Source of the DNA: Neonectria sp. B-13
Lineage: Eukaryota; Ascomycota; Sordariomycetes; Hypocreales; Nectriaceae
Assembly: GCA_002682825.1 (NCBI GenBank)
Contig: NOKP01000032.1
Span: forward strand, 62,001-126,000
Reading direction: 5' to 3'
Length of the DNA stretch: 64,000 bases
The translations under genes were made by a program, and so were the position numbers. The notes beneath the pieces were generated by a model. It saw nothing but the letters and a program-made list of their open reading frames with translations, was not told where the DNA came from and searched no databases. This document shows, piece by piece, positions 54,278-64,000 of the stretch (within the stretch, counting starts at the first letter, position 1; each line of letters opens with the position of its first letter).

Positions 54278-57131
54278 GACGTCTTTTCTTGGAGCAGATT
54301 TGAATCTGGAAAGAGTAAAATGAAAATAATCAGTGGAAACCAAGCGACTATATGCTGACGAAGTGCCATGGGTGCGGAAATGCCAACGATTACCAATCAA
54401 GGCCGGATTATTCAGCCAAGAGGTTTGAAGGCAATATTGAGAATGTGCCCCCCCTCCTGGAGAATGCACTACTCCACATTGTCAAGACCGCCTCTATTAT
54501 GCTAGGTTTTATGTATTTGGCTTCAAATCGTGAGTTCGACATGGCAACTGCTGCTAATTGTAAATTTGTCTCAACTGGTCTAGAACTATCTGTTTCACAT
54601 CTAGACTGCTGGAGTGTGTCCACTGCTCGTCTCCTCTAACCTGCAAGAACGCGGGTTTGGGAATTTCTCTTATTATCGTGTCACAGCATCCTGATGTCAT
54701 GGCATCGAGGTGCATTCATTACCTTCAAAATACTACACCAACGTAATGAGTTATATTATTCCTGGCATATTCAACCCGAATTCGACCTGCGTATGTCAGA
54801 GTACGCACCAAACAGCCGGAGCTGCTCAATCGGACGTTGAATTGGTATGTCGCTGGAACGTAATGGCGGCGGTGAACTAAGTAGCCATGCAATGCTAACG
54901 CCTTGATGCCTGAGGCAAAAGCGTGTATGGGCCCGCAAAATACCCATTGTAGCTTAATACGAACATCTGTAGGGTCTACTATTTACCAAGATCTCCAAAG
55001 GCTTCACGTCAATGACCAGGGTTTCAATTCAGAGCAATGCTCAACTCTCTCAAGCCTGTCCCAACATCCAATAGCTCTGGCGCGTATTTATTTCCTAACC
55101 AACTGCCCCGGCTTCTCAAGCTCGTCAATGATTTTCTTCATTCGTAGTTCCGCATTTGCGACTGTCAGCGGTGGTCCAAACCCAGACGGCGCGCGGTGGT
55201 GGGGCTCCCGAACCTCCGCCAGGAATCTCCCGAGCGCGAAGGGGCCGTTGTGTTCGGACGGGGCCGCAACCAACGGAGCAGTCTCCGCGCTGGGCCGACA
55301 ACATGTATTAGCAATGCAACCGGATAAAAATTGGCACAATGGCAGGTGGATTAATTATGAGAAGCTTAAGAAAGTGGTCGCTTCTCTTACACTTGTTGCT
55401 CGGCGCAGATGGCCATATCGTCAATGTGAGTGGTGTGCAGATCGCGAGGGTGAAAGAAGCTGGTGCGCGTGGGAGTGGCGCCAGACGTGTCGCACCTCAA
55501 ATTACAAAGACGACGAGATATTAAAGGAAGAGAGTCTCGTTCTTGGAGAGAAAACAGACTGAGCGCTTTTCAGGTCTCCGGTCAGGTTGAGTCTCTGCCA
55601 CCGGCTCTCTCTCTGCACTGGGTCCATTAATGGAACTGCTATGTTGTTCAGTCAAGACACACTCGCACTCCCCCTGGAAGTACTGTTCCCCTATCAGAAC
55701 TGTTACCTTACATCGTGGTGCTGAGTTATCACACTGTAGTCCGGAACTGCTTCCAGTGGGTGCCGGATCGCAGCGAGGTACATCGGACCACACTGAAATT
55801 AGGTGGTGATCAAAGTATCTAAGGTGTGAAAGCTTATTTCGCACTCGTAGGTAACCAACAAATAATCCGCCAATATAATTACTTAAAGCTCGTTAGACAT
55901 TCATAATTAATGCGAACTTCTTAAACCGACTCATGAGGGTAGGCCGGTGGGGGTGTGAAGCTTCCGTGACTCCGATGTAGTTTTTGAAGTTGGATTGGGT
56001 GCAAACCCCGTCCTCGATCATAGGAAGTCCAATCGAATTGAAGAGGTCGATTGGCTTTGCTGTAAGCTTTGGCTTGTCTCATCCCACTTTAAAGAGACTG
56101 GGCTACCTTGCCTTGGGGTTGACCAAGAGTTCGGACACGGTCTAAAGGACGGGTTGATCTCGTATCGAAAATTGAGATGATCATATCGTATGTTTATAAA
56201 CAACTAGAAGAGTCAAACCCCCAAGCTTGAACAAGTCACCGTCAGCCTCCCCGATCTTCGTTCATTTTCCAATTTGGACGTTTCTCTTACCTTGGGTGAT
56301 CGGCATCGGTGGTATTGTCGACAAGAAAGTCGAAGCCGTAGGAAAGTAACCCAGGTCTTAGGTAGAATGTAGGCCTATGTCGTTTTCGTAACTCTCCGCA
56401 TTTCTTATTTCACACCGCCGTCTTCAACCACGAGCTCCTCTTTCCGTGCACTCCAGTTGTATGTGAGCATTAGGTGCATTGGCACATAGTTGCCGTGAAT
56501 TCTTCCAAGACTTCGACTTGTCAGAGAATACTTCAGTCCGGTCGGTTTCGTGGCCTCTCAGATATATATGGCTTGGAAGTGTTTGGCCATGCAAAGACTT
56601 GCGTCTAGTAGTGAAATATAAGTCAAGAGTATAGTTTTCGGAAGTCAACTGCGAGCTCCTTTGTCCAGCCTGCGATGGTGGCCTGGTAGTAACGTTGCCC
56701 CCAGTTGTGTCGAGCCGGTATGATGGCGCGTGCTTCTGACACTCCACTAACAAAGCAATAGCAAATCGAGGTCTCCGAATTCACCATTTTCCTTGGATAT
56801 CCTGAACGAGCATAGATGAGGACGTTTGGCAACCACTCGCTCGCTCAGAAGATTTGACTGGCAAAACGCCTCGAGTAGCCAGAGTTAATTGGAGGTGCAA
56901 CGAAGCATCTGTAAAAAGTCGTTTCATTTATACAGTGACTTGAAGGGTATCTAAGCATTAATCACAGGCTTGCGAACAAGATACTCCATTCGCCGTCCGC
57001 AATGCCCTCGAGAACAAAATCACTACCTGACTTCCACCTTGAGTCCATCCAGAGATGCCAATTCAGTTCTATCCCTTGTAAAGCCTCAGCACAGGCCTCT
57101 CACCGTTCCTTTCATTTGATGTCATATCCGG
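54278..57131. other. 2.9-kb gene-poor spacer
   Basis: A plus frame at 54903-55562 and a minus frame at 55088-55339 overlap; neither has a recognisable domain or good start. The remainder shows nothing. Confidence 0.5.
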
Positions 57132-57954
57132 TCAAGGCGCCTCGTACAGTCCTGGAGGTCCTTGTGCCTGTGGTGGTGCGTGGTTCCAACCGCCCTCTGC
57201 CAACTCGTGCTTGACCTCTTCTTGTGGCGGCGACTGTTGGCTCTGTGTGTATGCGCCGCTCGAGTCCATTTTCCGCAAATGCCTCCAGGCCAGGAATGCC
57301 AGCCCGCCGAGGAACAGAAGGCCGCCCAGCGACGCGCCGACTGCAATGCCCGCGACGGCTCCCGTCCCCAAGCCCGAATCGGACCCTTCAGTTGGTTCGG
57401 AGGTTGCTGATGATTTTGTTGCTGATGCCTTTGTGGCTTGAGATGTGGATGTCGCGTCGCTGGTGGACGTCGCAGTCGTTGCCGAGGTGGTTACTGAAGC
57501 AGGGATCGTTACGTTGAAGTAGTGGCATGTAGCATCGAAGTTGGTTTCTCCGGTCTGGTATAGCGCGAGGTAGAGAATAGCCTGTTCGCCCTCGGTAACA
57601 TTGGACAAGAGGCCCTTCAAGCTCACTTTCCATTCAACATCTCTGGCCGTGGTTTGGCCTACATCTCGAGTCAGCCAAGTGCGCATCAGATCAGAGTTGG
57701 TGGCAGTATTCACTTATGAGATAAACCATGTTACTCAATTTAGGCGAGGTAGGATACTGCTGCCAGATGACGATGTCTATGCTCGTCAGGTTCGACTCCC
57801 ATTCCACTTTGATGGTCTCTCCCAGGTCGTACGACGGGTTGTCCTGGTAATTATTCGCGGGGCCGCCATTGGGAGGTGTGACGAAGGAGCTGTCGGCGTG
57901 TACACCGGCGATCAAGGCGACGAGGCCGACGGCAAAGAGCGTTAGACAATGCAT
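57132..57954 (-). CDS. Type I membrane protein with Ser/Thr-rich ectodomain
   Basis: Exons 57954..57735 and 57658..57132 encode 248 residues; the 76-bp intron has a CTGAC branch site and restores a frame that is otherwise interrupted. The signal peptide is MHCLTLFAVGLVALIAGVHA. The ectodomain contains IKVEWESNLTSIDIVIWQQYP and a following segment (LYLALYQTGETNFDATCHYF), a layout common in fungal surface proteins. A Ser/Thr/Ala-rich stalk, one membrane helix (GASLGGLLFLGGLAFLAW), a basic stop-transfer RHLRK and a Pro/Gln-rich cytoplasmic tail complete it. It resembles wall-stress-sensor architecture, but no WSC domain is present. Confidence 0.82.
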
Positions 57955-59832
57955 AGCGAAATCGAATTGCAACCAGCAGTTAGTTGTGTGTGGCCCGTGG
58001 GAGGGGAGTCCGTCTCGAAGCCAGAAGCAGGATGGATAGAAATTGGACGAGCAACCGTCCGGTTCTCAGGCTGGGGGGGTTCATCCCTTGTATCGTTTCC
58101 GCGCGGCTCCCTGTGGAGAAGAAGGATCTGCGGTAATATCCTGCCTCTGGGCGAGGAGGTTGGCGGAGCCGGGCTGCGGTTAGTGATCTCGCTTCAGCTT
58201 CAGGGATGGCAATGGCAAGCTGGTTCCGTCAGGTCTCACTCCAGGGCTATGAGCATCCACCATCTCCAATGGTAGCGCTGGGTTATTGATTAGACGCCCG
58301 GGATTGTAAGCCCTACACCATGCTGGTCGTAGTGCGGCACGTCGTGGATCCTTCCGCCCCCGCAAGTCATCCTGGAATAGCACCGGTTCAGGGCTGATTT
58401 TAATTAGCTTGAGACTAAGCGCTGCAACTCCGGATATAACGGAATCCGTGTCCATGTTTTCTCGTGCTCATTTGTTCTTCGTACCACGTAGGTTAGCAGC
58501 TTCAAATGTCCTGCAATCCGCGTGCTCTCAGAGCGGTCTGTATGTAGGACTTTCAGCCCTGCCCAATCATTACACATCAACAAGGTCGAGTGTGTGACAT
58601 GCTCCATCGACTCTCGCTAAAATCCCGTTATCCGATCCCGGCAGGTAGGTTCCAAACTCAGCCTCCTCCGCCACCCGCTAACGCCCAATTCCGCCTTGTC
58701 CCATCCTCCTGATCCACAATTGTCAGTGGGTGAGATACACCAAGTTGTGGCTGTGATTTGCGTAAATAGCCTGCCAAGTCATTGTCCCACTGCGACGCTG
58801 ACAGTCGTTACTAATCAACCCGTTGGATGAACTGATTGTGCCCTTGCATCCGACATTTGATGGATATCCAGACATAAGTCTCTCTACAGCCGACACTTGT
58901 AAACAGACGAAGGAGCTTCTCCAAGCAATTTGTTCGATGTGCTTGGTAAGCCTCGAAAATGTCGTCATGACTTGGCATGCAGTATTGTATACCTATCACC
59001 TCAGTACACGTTACCTGCAGCATCTCGGGTTTCATACTCGGAATTCGCCCACCAAAACGCCGCTGACTCTTCTTCGGTTGCAGATACAGGGACATTTTAA
59101 TATCCGGTTACATGAGTGTCACAGGCCGTCAGCTCAGGGGCATCCTTCCAACAACGCCTTGACGGGCTCGTCAGTCATTCATACATAACTAGCATTTTGA
59201 ACTTCTTATTAAGACAACAGACAGACAATCAAGTCTTGTTTGATTCAACTCCATGAATCCCTATGACGTCATAATCTTAAACAGCGACCACTGCTTATCC
59301 CCCACTTGAATGGCGGAAGGCTTTTCGCGATAAAACTGCTGCATGTGTTTCATCCCCAGCTCCATATTAATTACTGTCTTGGTTTCGCGTCACGTGCTTG
59401 ATTCCCTTTCGGGGTGGTTTGTGAGGATGGCTTGCGCCTCATTTATCCAAAGAGGCGTTTCCCAATACCCACATGGCGCCTGTTCCCTCCTCACTAAAAT
59501 GACCCAGGATGAGCTTAAGATCCCACTGGCTTCAACAGATCATGTGTGCTAAAAAGAAAAAAGAGGACAATACTCTTCTTCTGATCATTAAGTAGTCATG
59601 GGTTTTTTTCTTAGTAGCGATAATATCGAGATGCATTCGACGCTTTTGCTTGGTGTTGGTGAATGCTAGATTACAGCAGTCATTACGACTCAACTTACCC
59701 TACAAAAGAACCACAAATCTCAACCATTTGGCCATTTAGATACACTTAACTTCGTATGCATCTTCAAATCAACATTGAAAACCGCGTTGAATGTCCAGTA
59801 AACCCATATCAGTAGCTTTCGGTTGGATCCTC
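57955..59832. other. 1.9-kb spacer
   Basis: No supported gene. A minus-strand stretch at about 58400-58455 reads MDTDSVISGVAALSLKL, reminiscent of the N-terminus of HELO-like proteins, but nothing follows it. Confidence 0.5.
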
Positions 59833-62299
59833 TCAGATGAGAGTAACGGCATATCTGGTTCCTCCCTCGGTAGAATGAATAGAGACTTGCCCCGGTTCCT
59901 GGTCAAACCAACGACAAGCCTCCGTGAAAAATGGATAGTCTGAATCATTCGCTGCAAAAGTTCCGCATCGTCGAAATGTCGCTGGCTGGTTTTCCACTGG
60001 ACATAACACAAGCCACCTTGTACTGGGCGCCCGTCGCACGTCCTTTTCCCACTGCCCCGTCATGGCCTGCTGATGGGCCTGCGTTGCGTTTACGTGATCT
60101 AGCACAGCCAAGATATACACTACTCCGACTGCCCAAGGTTGTTGCTGGGCGTGGATGACATCGCTTTCACTCCAGCTGAGACTGAGGTTTTGTGGAATTG
60201 ACACGTATGTCCCCGTGGCGCCAGGTAAGAACAAGGTAGGACGTCTTTCTCCCTGAAAGCCTTCTTGATAGACGATCTTGGCGGTAGCGAGACGCCCTGC
60301 CACCCGCAAAGCGCCGCTGTTGACTTGGCCGTAGGGATTCTGACTGACAAGATTGACCTGGGCGTCTAAGACTTCCAGTTGCCGAACGGTGGCATCTGGG
60401 TGCATGGGGAGAAACGCGTTGCTGACGCTGCCTTCAGTCGATGCCCACGACCAACTTGGAGCTGCATACTGCCCACTCTTTGAAGCCATCCCGCTCCAGC
60501 ATAGCTGATAGGATATGTTTTCCAGCCAGAGTCCAGCGACATAGCGGCGGCCAAGGAGCTCGCTGAAAGTACTTGCTAAGCCTCCAAATGCAATCAGCTT
60601 GTCGGTGGAATAACTCAACTTGCACGCCGTGTATTGGGAAACTGTCAAGTTCCAAGCATCTGCAATAATTTTGGCGTTCCTGTGGCCCCCATACAACGCC
60701 TGGGAGAACCGGTGCTTCAGCGGCCTGGGAACCTCCTTGAACGGCAACTGACCTGGGAATGTCTCACACGAGGTGCCGCCACGGCATTCCCAGACGACCT
60801 GATCGCGCTTGAAGTGAAGGTTGCGACGCGAGAGCAGTCGTTCCTGAAGGACCCAGCCACGATTCATGAGTGGCCCGTCGTCAAGCCCTCGACTCCAGAG
60901 GTACTCGGGCCAGAAGTCGTGGAGGACCTGGCCCTGTTGGTCAGTTGTGAAGCGAGCCTTGAGTGGCTTCGTAAACACGGGGTCATGGTCGAGAAACAGA
61001 CCCTTTGAGCTATCGGGTGCTTGTGCCGCTGTCAAATTGCAAGTGGCATTTCTGTATACTTCAGCCATGAGAGCAGACTCGTGTTGCCAGTCTTGCTTGT
61101 CGTCTTGTATGATGCAGAGCGAGTCTATCCACAGATATCTCAGCCCAAGATGTTGCGTAACCACCATGGCATCCTGAAAAGTCTTTGGCAGTCGGTTGTA
61201 TGGTATGATTGCCATCATTGACGAGACGTTGTTGGTCATCAATCTCATCGGTACGGTTCCTCCCCAGCAGTGGCTAAGGGTTAGATACTGCGAGCCTGGT
61301 GGAAGAGTGTATCCGTTCCGAAGTACGGGCGTAGTCAGATCGTGGAAGGCTCTCTTGGGGCCGACGTCGATGACTCGTGTGGGTATGAAGGTCGAGGCGT
61401 CTTGAAGCTGGCACATGGTATGTGATATTTCACATTGCTGGATCCACATCCTCCCCAACGCCATGCTTTGGGCAAGTGAGCCTCCTAATGATAAGCCTTG
61501 GACACTTGTCTCTGTTGCTGGGAGTTGATTGCACGGTTAGTTTGATATACTGTGTATACATTACCAGGCGCAGTTTCTTACATGTCGACGGTAAGCAGCC
61601 CAACGCTGATTGAGCGTGCCATTTGTGCGAGACAAAGGGCTTACCCAGTTCGTATCGCAGGAGATAGAGAGTCGCCTGTCCAAGATCTACCTCATCATAC
61701 TCATATCTGAGGTAGTGAGGCGGGTCGGGTCCCTGAACTGCATCTGGATGCTTTTCAAAGTAGCGGAGGAATAAGGCGCACAAACGGCATCCGGCTTCAC
61801 TCCGTAGCTCGACTGGGATGGATGTCGTTATTGAATCATCAGGTCCCCGTAGCTTTTCCAGAACCAAGCGGCAAATAGAGCATAACGGTACCTCTTCGCG
61901 CATTGAACGCGCCGAAGTGACTTCCCATTTCAAGCTGTCATCGATTCGGATCTCGACAGGCGGGTCACGATTGTCGTCTTCGTTTTCCATGGACTTTGAC
62001 ACGAAGCCGCACGCGAGGCTCACCCAGCTGCATGCACCTACTGGACATCCGTAGAATTCTTCTCCAAGTGATATAAACTTGCGGCTCGAGCGCCCGCACC
62101 CGCATTCCGGGTTCGCACTGGAGATGTCGCGATTGTCGTCCCAACAAGCGAACTTGAAGCCGTGGCTGACGTTGGTGCATGAGTAATATGGGCGGCCCGC
62201 GTTTCCGTTGGGGTTGCTAGCCGAGGTTATTTTGCGCGTGCAAGGACGGTCGCAGCTGAGACACCGAGGGGCGGTTTGGAGGGGGAACTTGGCTTCCAT
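59833..62299 (-). CDS. HET-domain (heterokaryon incompatibility) protein with two N-terminal GRF-like zinc fingers
   Basis: Exons 62299..61645, 61605..61582 and 61517..59833 encode 787 residues; the 24-nt middle exon and 64-bp second intron (ACTAACC branch) keep frame. Residues 1-110 hold two GRF-type zinc fingers: CLSCDRPC...GRPYYSC...KFACWDD, and CGCGRSSRKFISLGEEFYGC...CSWVS. After a linker comes the HET domain: YLTLSHCWGG, KTFQDAMVVTQHLGLRYLWI, DSLCIIQDD and MAEVYRNATCNLTA, then RGWVLQERLLSRR. HET domains trigger incompatibility cell death or related recognition. GRF fingers bind nucleic acid in other proteins; joined to HET they might sense it, which is speculation. Confidence 0.88.
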
Positions 62300-63256
62300 A
62301 GTGAGGGACTTGATCGATACTGGGGCAGGCGCAACTTCTCAGGAAGCATGTGGTGATAGCCGCGTTAGGCATGTATTGAGGATTTGGAAACATCGCCGAG
62401 GAATCCCCGACGGGTGCCTTGGGTCTTTGAAATTCGGAGAGTGTGGCTATGCTGATCTACCTTGCGGGGGCAACTGATTGTCTCAGGTGAGGTGACTTAC
62501 TCCAGTACTGTCAGTAACTCGACTTGTAGTGCCTCTACCAAAGTTGTTGTGTCAACTACTTATTTGAGCTACTATACGTACTTGGTTTAAGTATGGCCAA
62601 CTGGTTCTGAGTGGATGTATGGCGGCCAAGTGGGAGATACTCTCCAGAAGTACCTTACCTGGTGACGTCGAGTGGACTGACTGAAGGAAGGTCGGCAAGC
62701 TTTCACACCGGCTAAATGGCTCAGTGGTGTCACTGCCATGCGCCCGTACTGTCGTCGCAACAATAACCTGTATGTTTAATTCTCATGTAAATGAAATCGA
62801 TGATTGAAGCTGGTCTTGAAAAGCTCGTATGAGTTCCTCTTAGCGCGTCAGTGACCCGCGTGACCCCTCTAGATAGGGCTGAATAAGCTAGCCATTAACT
62901 TAGTCTAACGACTACGGCATCTCGTCGGACACGGGCGTAATGACCTTTTAATTAAGCTTATATGGTAGACTAGACTGCTACTCCGATGAACTTGCCTGTC
63001 GTTCATGGCAACTCGATTATTTCTGTCTTTAAGCGCTCGACATTTGCGTTGGATGCCTGGTTCAGGCTTCCTTTTCAGTTGAACCAATCTCGACCTGCCA
63101 TGCATCACTCTGACGTGGCGTGATTTGAGGTCAGATGATAATAGGCAGCAGAGCGGCGTAGCATTTGCCCGCAGCCAGCCTATTAGTTGCTCCATCGCCA
63201 ACGTAATTACTCGTATTACTTCTTCATTCATCGCCATCAGCCCTCACCTCGACCAA
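62300..63256. other. Divergent spacer
   Basis: 0.96 kb; no coding signal. Confidence 0.55.
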
Positions 63257-63813
63257 ATGTCCGAGTCTCAACAACCACTTCTGCCGCAGGGCGACCACGC
63301 CCCTACCGTTTATGTTTCCCCCACCCTTATGTGGGTGACGAAGCTGACCCTGCGAATCTGCTCCATCGTAACTTGCCTCAATATAATTCGTATCAAGCCG
63401 TGCGTAATCAACATTTACTGGACGATCCGCCCGGATGTGTTCTTTTGTTGCAACGTAATTCCCTTGACTGTGCGTTAGGTTTTCTTTGCATTTCCGACAA
63501 ATTTCATCCTTTTTTTGCGTCACGCTGACTCTGTACTTTCGTCTATCAGATACTGCTCTCCCTTTCTTGGAATGTTGCCGAGAGCATTTGTCTTTCCGCG
63601 AGACCGGGCCATCGCGGCTTTCACCCCGCCTCCTGCGTCGGCGTCGATCTTCTTTTATGGATCGCGGATTCATGGTTCTGGTTCATGGCCGACTTTTCCA
63701 TTTCCCACTGGCCAGGCACGCATCGAGATGATGAACAGGACGCCCGCAACCTGGCCGTCCGTAATTGTGTAGTCATAGAATGGTGGGTAATTCGTCTTCT
63801 TACGGTACTTTAG
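63257..63813 (+). CDS. Small multi-span membrane protein, C-terminus uncertain
   Basis: Exons 63257..63469 and 63550..63813 encode 158 residues. It starts MSESQQPLLPQ, then a hydrophobic helix (LRICSIVTCLNIIRI), a second one, and in exon 2 WNVAESICLSARPGHRGFHPASC followed by VGVDLLLWIADSWFWFMA. This WNVAE...HP...C..VDLLLW pattern is a recurrent fungal integral-membrane family of unknown role. A GTAATT donor near 63787 and acceptor near 63850 could instead lead to a third exon ending near 63908 (LIHDCLF). Confidence 0.6.
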
Positions 63814-64000
63814 GACAACCTTTGAAGAGTCCCTGCTGATATTTGATATACTAGGTCTCTTCATGCAATCTTATTCATGATTGCCTGTTTCGAAACGGAC
63901 AGGCGTAGATTCAGGTCGAAAGCCATCCAATCCCAGTACGGCTATGGCGGCACGGCCATCTCGGATCCTTCCGACTCAACGATAGCTGATGCGTGAAAGA

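Noticed and set aside
54903..55562. 219-codon plus-strand frame, with an overlapping minus frame at 55088-55339
   Set aside because: Neither shows a domain, a good start context or splice support; likely chance in a long spacer.
57655..57740. Apparent frameshift in the membrane-protein gene
   Set aside because: A 76-bp intron with GT/AG ends and a CTGAC branch site restores the frame exactly.
57789..57801. GGTTCGACTCC, a match to a tRNA B-box
   Set aside because: The flanks cannot form a T-arm or acceptor stem, and the opposite strand is coding.
1..64000. CRISPR arrays, operons or Shine-Dalgarno sites
   Set aside because: The gene structure is eukaryotic with spliceosomal introns; no regularly spaced repeats were seen.

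Overview
The window is nuclear DNA from a filamentous ascomycete (Pezizomycotina; Sordariomycetes-like is my best guess, not proven). Signs of this are spliced genes with short introns of about 50-110 bp, CTAAC/CTGAC-type branch sites, fungus-specific families (HET, HELO-like and STAND-associated N-terminal domains, LysM/chitin-binding, AKR7, fungal GMC oxidoreductase) and 1-2 kb gene-poor spacers. About 25 genes can be supported. I rebuilt most multi-exon models by hand from splice signals, and every complete model I give a join for keeps the reading frame. No rRNA, CRISPR, tRNA or autonomous transposon was seen.

Region 1 (1-18.1 kb) is the most interesting part: a probable phosphonate (C-P bond) natural-product locus. 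It holds a phosphoenolpyruvate mutase (2924-4132), which makes the C-P bond, and a ThDP-dependent phosphonopyruvate decarboxylase (13911-15110), which pulls that unfavourable equilibrium forward to phosphonoacetaldehyde. Around them lie a TauD/TfdA-type Fe(II)/2-oxoglutarate dioxygenase (5020-6405), an MCT-type MFS transporter (7300-8842), a secreted GH31 alpha-glucosidase (9183-12436, minus strand), an AKR7-type aldo/keto reductase (15787-16843) and a glutathione S-transferase (17225-18132). A secreted GMC oxidoreductase enters from the left edge. No aminoethylphosphonate transaminase or iron-type alcohol dehydrogenase is visible. The simplest proposal is PEP -> phosphonopyruvate -> phosphonoacetaldehyde -> (AKR) 2-hydroxyethylphosphonate -> (dioxygenase) further oxidised product -> (MFS) export. 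Only the first two steps rest on family signatures; the rest is inference.

Region 2 (18.1-31.1 kb) holds a tentative small protein, a secreted LysM plus chitin-binding protein, a pseudokinase beside an intact SRPK-like kinase, a degenerate Ser/Thr-rich coding trace, a HELO-like protein without NACHT, an F-box-like protein and a BTB/POZ protein.

Region 3 (31.1-44.5 kb) holds an EF1B-gamma-type GST convergent with a 697-residue transglutaminase-fold candidate, a repeat-containing gene-poor stretch (a 237-bp inverted-repeat element and a 32-bp direct repeat), a truncated Est1/SMG-type paralogue, an S9C prolyl-oligopeptidase-family peptidase, and a SesA-like multi-exon gene whose predicted first exon is only the ATG.

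Region 4 (44.5-64 kb) holds two fungus-specific proteins with no recognised enzymatic domain, a secreted GH2 glycosidase, a GFA-family zinc protein, a type I membrane Ser/Thr-rich protein, a HET-domain protein carrying two GRF-like zinc fingers, and a small multi-span membrane protein at the right edge. These genes are separated by long spacers.
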